NCBI GenBank assembly: GCA_037951165.1
Contig: JBBDHG010000043.1
Location: 4,651,001-4,715,000 of the forward strand
Source of the DNA: Lophius americanus
Lineage: Eukaryota > Chordata > Actinopteri > Lophiiformes > Lophiidae
DNA: 64,000 nt
Direction of reading: 5' to 3'
A program made the translations under genes and the position numbers. The notes below the pieces were generated by a model. That model ran no database searches. It had not been told where the DNA came from and was given only the letters and a program-made list of their open reading frames with translations. Below are positions 12,180-24,219 of this stretch, one piece after another (position 1 is the stretch's first letter; each line of letters starts with the position of its first letter).

Positions 12180-12830
12180 CTATTGCCAGTTGATCAATAG
12201 TAATTACCTACCTGTGGACCCGGCTGGTGCAGCCCCTCGGGCCCCTGAGGCTTTCTCTGCAGACAGCTCACTACCCAGTGCAAGGCAACTCCATAGGACG
12301 GACCTTTTAATTGCTTTGTTCACTGAGAGTAATTGAGGGTTGGAGTGCGCTTGCCACGAGGAGTGTGACTTCACTTGGCCTCTGTTTAATTATTCCCGTA
12401 ACAGGAGTCTCTTCCTTTAATTTTCACTTTGCACAGCATGGCGAGGTGCGAATACAACTGGAAAAACGTAGGTTGGTAACTGTATACAGCCTGCTGGGCC
12501 AGATGCAGCGAAGCCTCCGCCATATGGATAGTCGCAGACGTGTTTCTGTGTGTTTATTCCTCGGTGCCGAGGAGCATACTGCCAGACGTAGGGTGCATCT
12601 TTTTTAGAGCCGCTAATGTCCAAATGCTGTGATTGGAGCTCATCCCTCGCCAGGCCACAAAGCATCAATATAGTTTAATTAGCATACTGATTAATCAGTA
12701 TGGCTAATTAGACACATTTCCTATAGGCTGATTGTGTCTCCCGGACCTCTTGGTGTGAAGACATATAGAGTGCATGAGTAATGTAATTATTCAGACTGTC
12801 AGATGAGACGAGTTGTTCAAACACAAACTC
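12180..12830. promoter_or_regulatory. Candidate conserved non-coding element with 20-bp palindrome
   Basis: A long non-repetitive block with many TAAT cores ('gtaattacctacctg', 'ttttaattgctttg', 'gtttaattattcccg', 'aatgtaattattcagac') and an exact 20-bp palindrome at 12683-12702 flanked by inverted 'aattag/ctaatt' motifs. The density of paired homeodomain sites suggests an enhancer, possibly of etv1. This is inference. Confidence 0.5.
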
Positions 12831-12839
12831 ACCTCAGAG

Positions 12840-13640
12840 ACGTAACGAGGCTCCAGAACAACGTTTAAAAGCTACCGCTTTACAATAACACCAACTTAAT
12901 TATGGATTTATAGAGGGATTATAATTGGGTTATAAATTAGGTGGTAAACATCATAGCTCTCAATTTATCAATGAGGGTCACTATTTGGCATTGTCGAGTT
13001 AGCTGTACAGATAAGTGTGCTCACTTTGTGGCAAGCGTCAGGTCTCTGATAACTTTTATACCTAATGGTTTATAGCAGACAGTTAATGATTTATAAAGCG
13101 TTTTTCAACTTTATTAGTAACTACCTACCTTCCATTTAGTCTTATTGTGAAGTGGAATTCATTTAAAAATACAAATCCCTGAATTTATTTAGTAAAAAAC
13201 ACAAGTGCGATGATCCTGTTGGATTCTATGTCAGTATTTACGTACCCATAATTTATGCCTTCCTGCATGTTAATCATTAAACAGGTTGACTGTCCAGACA
13301 TCTGTCATTTGTTCAAACACTTAAATAACCTTTCTTTTTATTATTAGTTTTATAACATCGTTTTCGGTACAAAGTAGGGCTAAATACCAGACAAGACATT
13401 TAAGCCATCTACTTTAAATAATTATTTGTCTCAATGTCCATTTTTCATTCTGGAATAAATACAAATTATGTTGATGTGACAAACTGTTTTACTCCCTCCT
13501 GGTTTCTTCTGTTATAGAGTTTATCTCCGACACCAAACTGTCTCTTTACTCCAAACAATATTCAACATAATTAACCTTATTTAACATAAAGTAGTAGCTT
13601 TACATGGTCATTTTACCCAATTCGGCAGAACAGTGGGAGG
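12840..13640. other. Intergenic AT-rich DNA, nothing recognised
   Basis: Moderately AT-rich, without a gene or a recognisable repeat. Confidence 0.4.
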
Positions 13641-13649
13641 AGCCTTTGA

Positions 13650-13785
13650 GGTAGAGTGGGTAACCCCAGGGAGCTATTTGGGTTCAGGGTCTTGCTCGTG
13701 GACCCTAAATGTTACAGACTGCTGGAATCGAACTGCCGAAAACTGCGACCAATCCAGCCGCTGAGCTACGGCGGATTTGTTAATT
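13650..13785 (-). repeat. tRNA-like SINE remnant
   Basis: Read on the minus strand, 'cgtagctcagcggctgg' matches a Pol III A box and 'ggcagttcgattcc' resembles a B box. The sequence beyond resembles the fish repeat with 'gggttcagggtcttgctc'. Arms and acceptor stem do not form a complete cloverleaf, so it is not called a tRNA gene. Confidence 0.5.
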
Positions 13786-13789
13786 ACAA

Positions 13790-14490
13790 GCAATCTAAAG
13801 TCATTTATTTAAGACTTATTATATTTAGTAACTTAACTGAGCTGATTTTAAGAACATATACCTTCATCAAAGACTAATTATTAAGAGAAAAAAGTTTATA
13901 ATTAGAGAAAATATCGTGAAGAGTATTTTTTGTATTTTCTTAAAATAAGGAAAACAATCTCGTTCCTCTTCTGGGATATTATCCCAGCTCTTGTGGAACC
14001 CTGTCACAGGTTCTAACTCAAACAACTGGAATATTTCACTAAGAAAAAGTAAGATATTCAAGGCTCTATTGTAATAATGTGAAACATGAACTTTTGAAAT
14101 TCCCTTTTTACAATGTAGCTCAGAGACATTGGAGGGTTTGTCGGTCAAAACTGATTATTTTATCACCTCAGTGTCTCAATTATCGACCACGTCAGAACCG
14201 AGACCGGGATTAAAATGTTTTTTAGTTTGCTGCTCCCTCTTCCTGGAATATTTTACAGAAGGAGCTTAAACTGTCAGAACGTGTTACTTTGGGAGAGTTT
14301 AAATCTTAAAGGATTGTGAAAACATGGTGATTGGTCAATGAAGTTGTTTCTGAAATCCCTCTCTAATCCTTTTCATTGACTCTTTTTTTTAGATCCTTTG
14401 TATTCCCTCACTTTAGCGGAGGAAGGATGTTCATATATATGTATTTATCTGTGTATTATTTGTGTCTATTTAATTGTTGTAGCAGTTTCT
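13790..14490. other. Intergenic AT-rich DNA, nothing recognised
   Basis: AT-rich filler. The open frame at 13867-14148 on the minus strand has no recognisable domain. Confidence 0.4.
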
Positions 14491-14495
14491 GTGGT

Positions 14496-14613
14496 ATATA
14501 TATATATTATATATATATACATATATATATATACAGATATATATATATAGATATATATATAGATATAGATATATATAGATATATATATATATATATTATA
14601 TATATATATATAT
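14496..14613. repeat. (TA)n / (GATATA)n microsatellite
   Basis: About 120 bp of TA repeat with interspersed 'agatat' and 'acat' variants, giving artefactual Ile-Tyr frames on both strands. Confidence 0.96.
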
Positions 14614-14619
14614 CTTCTG

Positions 14620-15230
14620 CTCAGGCACAGACTTTGACTTGGCCTCTCTGAAACCTCTGTTTTAATCCTTTCGATCCATACCGATATGGACTTCTTCCTC
14701 CTCTGATGATCCGACATTCTCCTTCAGATTTTTATAATAGAGATTAGATTTCATGTCTCCCTCAGTTATGGCAAGTCATCTTGGTACCGAAACAACAAAA
14801 CATCTCATCAACATGACACCAACACCTCCGTGCACGACAATAGGTTTTGGTAGAAAGCTGTGTTTGGGCTTCGCTAGGTGTTACAGAACTTTTGAGTCGA
14901 CCTTGTTGCATAGTGTCACCAGTTCTCTTTCCTTTGACCATTTTGGTAGGTTCTAACCACCAGACCAGGAGTGCTCAACAAGACCTTCAGTTCTGGGGAA
15001 TGTTCTGACCAAGTCATCTCGTCAACTCACTTTGGACTTTGTCACAGTGTGATGTTCCTCCACCCACACAGTGGGGTGCGTCAGAATTCTCCTGGTTGCT
15101 GATGTGCTTGAGTTTTTCAGATGACGATCTTGGTACCGTTGGACTGCAGACCAGACCAGCTGTAAGTTGGAGATGATGTGGAACTTGCCTTATTTAATAT
15201 CCTTTTTTATCCTTGGAAAGTTGAAGATCA
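14620..15230. other. Intergenic, nothing recognised
   Basis: No gene or repeat that I can support. Confidence 0.4.
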
Positions 15231-15234
15231 GCTG

Positions 15235-15500
15235 TATAATTCAGACACTAGGGGGAGCTTTATGTCCAAAAGTTTTCAGGCCATAATTTTCAACTGTTGG
15301 TCCGATTTACTAACTGGGAAGGGTTATAAACTTTGGTGAATAGGAATGACAGGGAGGAGATCTATCTTGTGGATTAACATTATTTTACTCTAATAGTTCA
15401 TATTTTACTCACTAGGGGTAGCTTTTTTTTTTTTAACCAAAAATAACGCTTTTTCATCCATAACCCATAAAGCGCTAGTCTGATTTAATCCACATTTGGT
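15235..15500 (+). repeat. Interspersed repeat family A, copy 3
   Basis: It carries 'gacactagggggagctttat', 'ccaaaagttttcaggccata', 'ttttcaactgttggtccgat' and a following 'ggagatctatcttgt' block, then a second 'cactaggggtagctttt' round. A 20-bp segment at 15314-15333 interrupts the usual 'agtccaaatttggtg' block and is identical to part of the Tc1-like remnant at 17971-17990. Confidence 0.85.
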
Positions 15501-15884
15501 GAATGCTGCATCAACGTAAATAAATTACTTTCTTACACCAACTTCAGTTGGTCTCTTGAGCTAGGCTTGTAACAAAGGCACCTCAGAACCTTACATTTGA
15601 CCATTTTCTCTGCTTCCAACACATCATCAATGTTCATTTGCTGCCAAACAGATAATCAATGTGAATCCGACTTCCCCTGTTAATGGTTATATTGTTATGG
15701 TTGATCATTGTAGCAAACTTCCCAAATATCTACCGGGGCCTTACCCATTAATTGAACTTCCTCAACACTTTCTCACCTGACATTGGGTAAAAAAAAAAAA
15801 TCTGCCCCCTTGAATGCCCCAAAAAAATAAAAATGAAAATCCCTCTCCAGATATTAGTCTGATCCATAATCAACTTCAATATTA

Positions 15885-16170
15885 AACAACCTCAACCCGT
15901 CCCTGTGCGCTCAGCCTCTGTGACCCACGCTCACAGCAGCACGGAGGCGCGAGTGCCGCCATGAGGTGCGATGGGTGCCGCCGCCGCCGGTGGCCGTGCA
16001 ACAGTATCTGCAGGCTGCCATCCTTCTGTTCGCAGAGCGTCTGAAGAAAGCAAACTGCACTGTTGCTCACACTCCCCGATCCCGTTGTTGTCATTGGCCG
16101 GCAGCCACCTATAGTGAGCCAACTGAGTTAACAGACACTTCCGCTCGGCACACAAGGAACCATCTGTTTT
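15885..16170. other. CpG-rich patch with a Kozak-like short frame
   Basis: A GC- and CpG-rich segment in AT-rich surroundings. On the plus strand a 27-codon frame at 15961-16044 starts in the context 'gccgccatgagg' and is Arg/Cys-rich. There is no recognisable domain and no splice evidence. It may be a CpG-rich enhancer or a lncRNA promoter. Confidence 0.3.
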
Positions 16171-16198
16171 AAAAGCCAGAAATAAATAAATAAAGAGC

Positions 16199-16201
<3 letters not shown>

Positions 16202-16261
<60 letters not shown>
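16202..16261. repeat. (CT)n microsatellite
   Basis: A pure 60-bp CT run. The overlapping Arg-Glu frame on the minus strand is an artefact. Confidence 0.97.
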
Positions 16262-16263
<2 letters not shown>

Positions 16264-16679
16264 CACCTTCTCCTCCCACCTCCATTATCTTGCACCTCAC
16301 TCTTCATCATTTACAATCTCCAGCCAGCTCACAGAATCACTGCTGTGACTTTACTTCAAATTGTGGCCCGACACTAACCAATTTCTTAGTAAAAAAAAAA
16401 ACAATATATGTTTGACTCCATATAGTTTCCTGGTAAATAGCTAAATTGTCAATTTTCCCATCCACTTCCTATTATCAGAGGTGGTAGCAGCAGCGGTGGC
16501 AGTTATCGCACAAAACTCATTTCTAGTTTACGGGACATTAACGAGGTCAGAATTATATTGAAGCCTGATGTTTGTAATATCTTGAAAATTACACTTGTGC
16601 GCCCATCTTGGCCACTCGCTGATCCACAAACATGCCGGCTTGTAGCTAAATAAACATTGGCCGAAGGGTATTGAAAAAA

Positions 16680-17060
16680 CATATTGTCCTGGCTCAGCGC
16701 TGCGTCCCCCTATCCTCTGTTGCCAAAACAAAGCGGCGGGGGTCCGGAGCAGAATCTCCTCTCACATGAGCGGGTTGGTAATGGTCAGCTCGCCGCCACC
16801 ACCGCCGCCGCCACGGCCCGCCTTTGTGTTTCTGCTCTCAGGTCCTCCGGTGGGATGCGTTTTCAGCGGACAGGGGTCTTGGAAGCGTGCCATTTGCGCC
16901 ATCACACTACGCCTTTGTTTGCCGTGAAAGGAGACGGCTGATCAGAGACGTCTTTGTCGCTTCTATTTATGACGTGTGAGAGTTTTTAGAAGGAGCCTTA
17001 AATACGGATGTTTGTTTATTCTGCCGTTTTTAGCCACATCTGCCGCCTGTTGACGTGAAT
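16680..17060. other. GC-rich non-repetitive block
   Basis: It includes an imperfect (GCC)n stretch at about 16790-16820 and several CpGs. No gene is recognised; it may be regulatory. Confidence 0.3.
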
Positions 17061-17289
17061 TGTAAGTTTATTTCTAGCGGTACATTTTAGTCTAATTCGA
17101 GTTGTGATGCTTTTACATCATGCTGGGAAACAGCAGCTCCGCTATATTTACCTTTGATATTCTTGACTCTGATAAAGTTTCCGCAGTTTTCTAGAACGAA
17201 CCCGCAGATCTGGCCTCGGAGCATGTCGTCCGTTTTCAACCCCTCGGCCCAGCTTTCCTCGACTTAAGTCATCCGTCCTCAACGTCGGG

Positions 17290-17460
17290 TGAAGAACATG
17301 ACTGCTGGGTTTACCATTAAGCATCTAAGAGCCCATGAATTCCTCCAAATGGCTGATTTTGTTACTGGCCTAATTGTATTATAATTATACTATTTAGTTC
17401 TTACCTGGCTGCCAGGATGTCGGGTTTAACTTTAACTTATCCTCCAATGCCATCTTTATT
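17290..17460. promoter_or_regulatory. Candidate short conserved non-coding element
   Basis: Non-repetitive sequence with 'ttaccattaagcatctaag', 'ggcctaattgtattataatt' and 'gcccatgaattcctccaaat' motifs resembling a homeodomain-bound enhancer core. Inference only. Confidence 0.3.
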
Positions 17461-17819
17461 TCTTCTTCACTGGTGCGCCCTTTATATTTATATATTTATA
17501 TCTCCTATCTTTCCCCTCATAGGAGAGGTTGGTACCTCCTTCTTTTCCTTTGACATATTATTCCTTTAACCCCTAATATATTTTGTCAGAATATACAGAT
17601 ATGTCCCATTTTGGTGTATATTTCATACACAACTGTGTTGTATCTGCAAAGACAAATTTTACTTAAAACAAGAACAACCGGGGAAAACGCAAATTAGATT
17701 TTTTCTTTTTATAAGGATTTTATATATTGAACAATGCAATTTATCTTAAGATAACTTGAGCAGTTTAATGCCAACAGGGCCAGTGTGGAAAAGGGCCCCA
17801 GAAACTACCAAACTGACCT

Positions 17820-17848
17820 CATCATCATCATCATCATCATCATCATCA
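17820..17848. repeat. (CAT)n microsatellite
   Basis: Nine to ten CAT units at the left edge of the Tc1-like remnant. Confidence 0.95.
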
Positions 17849-17909
17849 CGTCTGTAGACCATCTTCAGAAGCAGGAACTTGGCTTGTAGGTCTCACCAGT
17901 AGCACATAA

Positions 17910-18290
17910 TGCCAAGATCGAAAGAAATTCCCGAAGAGGTGAGGAGGAGGCTGATAGAAATAGAATCAGTCTGGGAAGGGTTATAAACTTCCGTCTGAGG
18001 TCTTGAGATCCAGGTGAGACACATTATCTACAAATTGAGAAGACCTGGAACAATAGTGGACCTTCACAGAAGTGTCCCACGGCGAAGGCTTAATCGGGAA
18101 GTGACAGAAGATCCAAAGAAAACATTCAAAGGGTGGTCTAGGTGAAGTCTGGACCTGTAACCTTTAGAGATGCTGTGGCTGGACCTGGAAAGATCAGTTG
18201 GTGCCCAACCAGCCCTCGCACATCAGTTCTGTAAGAAGAGTGAAGCATGATTCCTCCACAGTGAGGTCTGACACTGATGTCCAGTTATTA
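17910..18290 (+). pseudogene. Degenerate Tc1/mariner-like transposase remnant
   Basis: The frame from 17910 begins M-P-R-S-K-E-I-P-E-E-V-R-R-R-L, matching the usual start of fish Tc1-like transposases, and then hits a stop after 'gggaagggtta'. Downstream the typical nucleotide order of such elements continues with deletions: 'attatctacaaattgagaag', 'tggaacaatagtggaccttc', 'aagtgacagaagatccaaag', 'tagagatgctgtggctggac', and finally 'gaagagtgaagcatgattcc' (usually 'gaagagtgggccaaaattcc'). Most of the catalytic DDE region is missing. It is dead. Confidence 0.8.
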
Positions 18291-18454
18291 GACGCTTGGA
18301 GTTCCTCTTGTTATTGTTCTGTATTGTCTTGTAGCACATTGTTTGTTGCCGGAGGTAATTGTCTTGTGGGTTTTGCTGCTTTTATTGAATTAAGAGTTGA
18401 GTTTGTCATCTTTTATATATGTCAGCATTAAACCCAAAGTCCTGGTCCTTGGAC

Positions 18455-18880
18455 CTCTTCATCTGTCAGCTGTTCCCTTTAGGGTTCGCCACAGCAGATC
18501 ATCTGTTTCCATCTTCCTCTGTCACACCAACCAACTGCATGTCCTCTCTCACCACATCCAGACGCGTCTTTTTCCTCCTCCCTGGCAGCTCCGTCTAAAA
18601 AATCCTTCTACCAGTAGATCCGCTATCTCTCCTCTTCACGGCTCCAAACCATCTCAATCTGGACCTCTCAGTGTGTCCCTCCCTCCCTTTCTAATCCTGT
18701 CCATCCTCCTCACTACCAGAGAACATGTCAACATCTTCAGCTCTGCCTCTGGTCTTTTGTGATTGTATCAAGCACACACAGAGGTCCATCAACCTCGTTT
18801 GGTCTAACTTTCAGACACCTCACCTCCCTTTTTCAGGCTTTGGTGGTCACTTCTGGATCGAGGTTAACCGTGCTTCACTT
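18455..18880 (-). pseudogene. Non-LTR retrotransposon reverse-transcriptase 3' fragment
   Basis: The plus strand shows the antisense of a widespread fish LINE tail: 'tcgccacagcagatcatctg', 'ctgcatgtcctctctcacca', 'cctggcagctccgtctaaaa', 'ccaaaccatctcaatctgg' and 'cctaatcctgtcca'-like blocks. Read on the minus strand these correspond to the RT C-terminal 'GRRKRGRP'/'WFGHVQR'-type region of RTE/Jockey-like elements. Frameshifts and stops break it throughout. The clade assignment is uncertain. Confidence 0.7.
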
Positions 18881-18889
18881 TGTTGGCAT

Positions 18890-19715
18890 TTGAATTTTTT
18901 GAACGGTTTGTACTTTCAGTAACAGGAAGCTTCAGCAGGATGCTGTCATCAATGAAAAAAAATAGGGGAGGAAAGGAAAAGGGAGAAGTGAGAAGTTCGA
19001 GAGGAGCCATGTGTAACGAGGAAGAGACGAGATCCTTAATATCGTTCTGGTCCGACAAAGAAAACAAAAGTCAACTGGAAAAGAATAACACAAGAACTCT
19101 CTTAGTTCATTTCCTACAGGGATGAGACGGGGAGGGAACTGACGTCAGACTATAAGCCAATCAATCATCAAGCATAGAGAGACGCAGCCAAAACAGAGGA
19201 TGACCACAAGAAGTAGGCGCATCTTGAAAAGTTCTTAACGCTCAATATGAAACCCAAACGGATCCTGAACCTGGGTTCGTTTGTGAGAAATATTTGTATA
19301 TTATATATTAGTATATTTGACATGGCAGCAATACATATTTGCAGATCAGGAAATGGTTTGCCTGCAGAAACGAAAGCAGAAAGAAGGAGAAACCAGCGAG
19401 AAGAATTCATTATGAAATTACGGGAGCGTATTTCCAGTCCCCCTCTTTTTAAGCCTATTTAAAGGGCATTAGGTATTATGAATGTGAGGTGGTCTAAATT
19501 TACCCGTGTATTATCCGTCTTCATCTGACTACATTAGTATACTGCTTTTCCAGGCTGTGCGGGATCATCGCTCGCTATTTAAATCACTTTGCACGACTCA
19601 TCCGTTGTTCTTTTATTTCTATTTCCACTCAGAATAAATCCCTGCTCAGATCCCCACACCTGAACCTGCTAAACCAAACTCTGAAACCTGACGCGGGTGT
19701 TTACTAAACGGGTGA
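18890..19715. other. Intergenic, nothing recognised
   Basis: Open frames at 18880-19125 and 19168-19462 have no recognisable domain. No gene is supported. Confidence 0.4.
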
Positions 19716-19719
19716 AAGT

Positions 19720-20080
19720 GATCAACTTGACGGCATGAATTATGTATGCGCTAAAGAGAAGTCATCAGGGAATTAAGGAGGATAAGTAGCAGTCCATTTT
19801 GTGCCTGTTGGGGAGCCTGGTGGAGCGGCAGCGGTGGCGGCGGCATTAGGAGGAGCTAATAGGCCCTGGAAGGGGGTGAGTTTGGGGGGGAAGAGGGGCT
19901 AGGGCCCCCTCTGCGTGCCCAAGGACTCTGGGCCCTGATGACAGATGGTTGGCCACCTCATTGGGTGGCTGTGGATTCAAAGTCTGTCACGGGGCTGATG
20001 CGTGGCGTCGACAGAGTCGCAAAGATCAAACGACATTGTGGAAGGTGAAGTAGAGGGGTGGTGTGCCAGGCCAGAGCAGC
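19720..20080. promoter_or_regulatory. Candidate conserved non-coding element
   Basis: A GC-richer, non-repetitive block with 'gaattatgtatgcgctaaag', 'ggaattaaggaggataag', 'ggcattaggaggagctaata', and an 'agatcaaacgacattg' TCF/LEF-like site. The texture is enhancer-like; conservation was not tested. Confidence 0.35.
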
Positions 20081-20089
20081 AGAGGCGGA

Positions 20090-22930
20090 GGTTAGTCTTC
20101 AACTGAATCGGAGATTAGGAAGGGGTCCGTGCTGCTATCTTCAGAACTAACTCAGTTTGTCTTTTTATTATTGGAGTATTAATTGTTGAATTCTGAATGA
20201 ATCATGAATATCAGCAAAATGTTTTTAATGAAGCCGGACAGTTTCAGGACATTCTGTCGGTAAATAAATACATAATATAGGAAATACCTGATATTCAAAT
20301 GTGTATATCGTTGAAAATGTGTCTTTTTCTTCAGCGGAATAAGGTGTTTTTATTTGAATTGAAGACGAATGACGTTTTGATGCTACATGTGTTTCAGGAA
20401 TGAGAACTAATGATTTCACTTTTTTGTGTTTTCTACCAGGCTCCATTTCATCCTGACTGGACCTAAATGTGAGCCCCGCCTATTTTTATTTGGGGTCTGC
20501 TCGAGGTTTCTATCTATTAAAAGGCAGCTTTTCTTTTGGTCGTAGTCACCTCCTGCTTGCACACATAGGAATTTTAGTGAATATGGAGGAAAACCTAGAC
20601 CCTCTATGTGAGAAAAATGCTACAATAAAATGTTTGTATGAAATGGCATCCTATAAATTCATTCCTTTTTTGAAATGTTTTTTTTTCTTGCATTTCTTCG
20701 GCTGTTAAACGTCTTTGAATATTTTTTGAAAGAAGTGCTTTACAAATACAACGTATTTTTATTGTTATTATTATTATTATTATTATTATAAATAAAAGCC
20801 CATAGAATAAAAGCGTTTTTTAAAAACATTGTCCTTGTTGAAGTGTATTTTTTCCTGTTGCAGTGCATCGAAAACAAAAACCAGACACTCTGTATTGTTG
20901 TTTCCATGTCTGGAAAACACAACTGGAAATACTTCATAAGATTTAAAATCATAAAGTATTATAGTATCAATACTTTATATATACATATAAATATTTAAAG
21001 CAATAAAACACGCATATTCTCAATAGGATTCTGCTGATTTACAGATTTTCAAACTGGGTTCTGGAATGAGGAGCAGAATCATAAACTGCAAGAAAGGTTT
21101 TCATCAAACGTGGAGGAAGAATGGGATACTGCGTGATAAGTAGATCCAGATAAGAAATTAAATTTTTTTCCCTCCCACTTTGTTTAACATTATCAGAACC
21201 CTGAAGGCAGCCACATTTGGACCCAGTGTATATTTTGCCCAGACTCTTGACTGGTGCTCTACCTGTGTGCTCAGTGCTCTATTATTAATATAACCTCTGT
21301 GTATTCAGGACTTTTGTAGATACTTTTTTTCCATGAAAATAGACCATATTGTATTTTTATACCTCCGAATCCTAATACTGAAACCGGCATACAAAGAATT
21401 ATCTATGTACTAACCAGGGAGGTCCGGTCAGGGGGAGGAAGGCTCTCATGAAAAGGAAAAAAACAAATAATGATAAAATAAATATGAATAATTGTCTACT
21501 GATGTCCTACAAATCTTGTTTCTTTATGATTCCAATCATTTCACTCATTTTTTTTATAATCAAAGTCGCTGAATTTGCGTATTTCCTGTTCAGAGAGGTG
21601 AGGCAGACATGAGTTCAGCCTCATCTCAGATTGAGAGTCCGGGTTTGTCAGTAGTCGCTCACAAACTTGTGAAAAAAATGTAGTGTTTGTAGGCCTTTTT
21701 AAAATAATAAGGTCATGTATTTCACGTATGTGTAGAACATATTTAGTCTTGCTGATCCGAGGAAAAGTCCTAAATGAAAGGGCAGGAGGTGAGGCAGCAG
21801 TACCGGTGCCTCACTGAAGGGGGCGTGCTGACCCCACGGGTTTATGCTGGTTCTGCTGTTGCTCTTCTTCTACCCAGAAACCAAATCATTGAGCCAGGTT
21901 CAGTATAATAATCCGTTGCTTTTTATTTTTCTGTACAAATAGAAAAATTGATATTGCAGCCACCCCAGGAAAATCCATTAATTATTAAATTTAAAAAATG
22001 AACCTTTACAATTTTGTGAATTTAAGCTCCTCTATTGGGTTCACATGTCTGTAAATCTGCCTCTGAAAGGGTCAGAATCTCTCCGCACATCACTGCTACT
22101 AACCCAAAAAGACTGCTATTATTTTGAATAAAACACAAGAATAATATTCACAAATCATGGAGGCACAACTCATCAGTGTTACATCTGAATTTAGTCAAAA
22201 GAGTGAGGTGCCAGAAACAAAGACCTTGCATCATAATAACAATAAGTCATATTTATTAGAGTAAAGTAGCTGTGCCGAGCCGACCTGTTTATTAAAACCC
22301 AAACATCACAGCCACCAGCTTTCATCAGGTTTCATCACTTTTTGATCAAAGTCACAGAAGTGAGTCACATGTGGCTACTTCGTCTAGAACAGCGGGTTTA
22401 GTTGTTTTTTTCTGCCGGTGAGAGAGTCAGAGGCCTGAGGTGAGTTGCACAGCAGGGATGTGTTTCGGTAGGTGGGTTCATCCAGCGCCGGGTGTCGGCC
22501 TGTTATCAGGAGGTTCTGTGTCACGACGAACCGCCAAAACCTTACTTTTATTTTCCTTTTATATCATCTCTCCATTCACTCAGTTTCAAATGAATGAAAA
22601 CTTTGCAAGATTGCCCAGTATCACTTCTCTCTGATCTGTTCTTATTGTCATTCATCCATTTTTGTTTTTGCACGTTTTTTTAATCCTATCTTCTTAAAGA
22701 GCTCAAAAATTTACCCTGCCAGGATTTATGAAGTTTTCTTTCTATTTAGTAGTGACACTGTTCTTCATTTGAGTCCATTATTTTTAATTTTAAATAAGAT
22801 TAGAGAGTGATACTTAAGCATTTTTCAGATGAAAATTCTATGTAAGTTGGTAATAAATGCTCTTTTTGAAGATTTGTGATATTTTCAAGATTCTTAGTAA
22901 AAATTCATTTTGAGTAAATATTTTTATTGA
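20090..22930. other. Intergenic AT-rich DNA with (ATT)n microsatellite
   Basis: Mostly AT-rich filler with a (TTA)n run at about 20765-20790. No gene or classified repeat is recognised. Open frames at 20225-20708 and 22440-22634 are unsupported. Confidence 0.4.
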
Positions 22931-22934
22931 AAAA

Positions 22935-23080
22935 AGTGACTGAACCAGTTTATAATACGACCCGGTGGCAGCAGGTACATTCTAAAGAGTAAGGGGTTAA
23001 AGAATGGAGCCCTGGGGGACACCATGGGTCAAAAGGGGAATGACAGGAGGAGGCATTAACTATGACTACTTAAATGACGG
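22935..23080 (+). repeat. Interspersed repeat family C, copy 1
   Basis: It shares block order with 43598-43735: 'tgactgaacc-g/a-tttataat', 'ggtggcagca', 'aaagagtaa-gg', 'atggagccctgggggacacc', 'gaggaggcattaac-tgacta'. Two copies in the same orientation show this is a dispersed element. Class unknown. Confidence 0.75.
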
Positions 23081-23089
23081 CATATTAAC

Positions 23090-24200
23090 TCCTGTGAGGA
23101 AGTAATAAACCGAATGATGTAACTAGTTTACTCAGTAAAACTTTGTTTTATTAAAAGATTCTTTGCCTAATTAAAATGAACTATTTCCAATAAAACACAA
23201 AATTTCATCATGAGATAATTTTGTGTAACTGATTCTTTTACTCTTTTAAAACATGCTTGGTCTAAATATGTTATAATTATAAATATTGATGTTTTTTGTT
23301 TTTTTTGAATTAGGGTTAGTAAAATGTACATTTTAAAGTTTTAATAACATATCCTGAATTAAATCAGTTCTGAAGGAGTATTCTGGACGTGTTTATGTAA
23401 AATAACTGTAGGTTGTTTTTTTATTTATAAATGTATTTTTGAGTTGTAAAAATCAGTAAAGCTACAATTTTGATACATTTAGAATCATAAATAAAAAAAA
23501 GGCCTATAAATGAAAAATCTCTGACAAGGGTCTGCATCTCAAAACGAATTTGAGGAATGTGTATTTCTTGTGGCACGTGATTTTGATTCGGGGAGAAGCT
23601 GGTATGGATTTAGTCCTGTTGGAGAGTTACTTCATGAAACTGCAGCTCGGGTTCTGGACAGACACACTTACTCAACAAGATGTCATCGCTCGTGTAATGC
23701 AGCGACGTTTTGACAGGCAGAAGACATAAAAAAGTGTTTTTACGAGCGTCTGTGAAACTGAAGCCCCGTTCAGATCGAGATCGGCATCAAATCCCCACCA
23801 CCGAAACCCCGAGGGCAGCAGAAACCGGGGCCTGTTAGACGATTGACCCGTCTTAAGTTCCCTGTGATCGGATTAGGCGATTCCCACAGTCTAGTCTGAA
23901 AGTACTCCCGACCCGCAGCTCCGGAGAGCATCTCTATATCCAATTTCACAGCTTTCTAAACCTGGATCACGGAGGCTATTTATTACTGTCACAAGCTTTT
24001 GTGTTACAGCGCGGGGGGATGGGATGGGAGGGAGAGGGGGGCTTCTTTTGTTTTCATCTGCTCCGGATCTGGAAGATGATCAACAAGCAATTGTAATGAA
24101 CGAAGAACCAGTGGCGTGGCCCGAAACCCCTTTAAAAAAAAACAAAAAACTCCACAGCCGCCCTTTAAATGAGACAAAGCTTCTTTTCTTTCAAACAGTC
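23090..24200. other. Intergenic, nothing recognised
   Basis: AT-rich to about 23560, then more balanced sequence with a G-rich run at about 24012-24040. No gene is supported. Confidence 0.4.
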
Positions 24201-24219
24201 AGCAGCTTCTCCAGGAACT

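Noticed and set aside
18198..18762. Plus-strand protein frames at 18.2-18.8 kb
   Set aside because: The sequence is explained by the Tc1-like remnant and the antisense LINE fragment.
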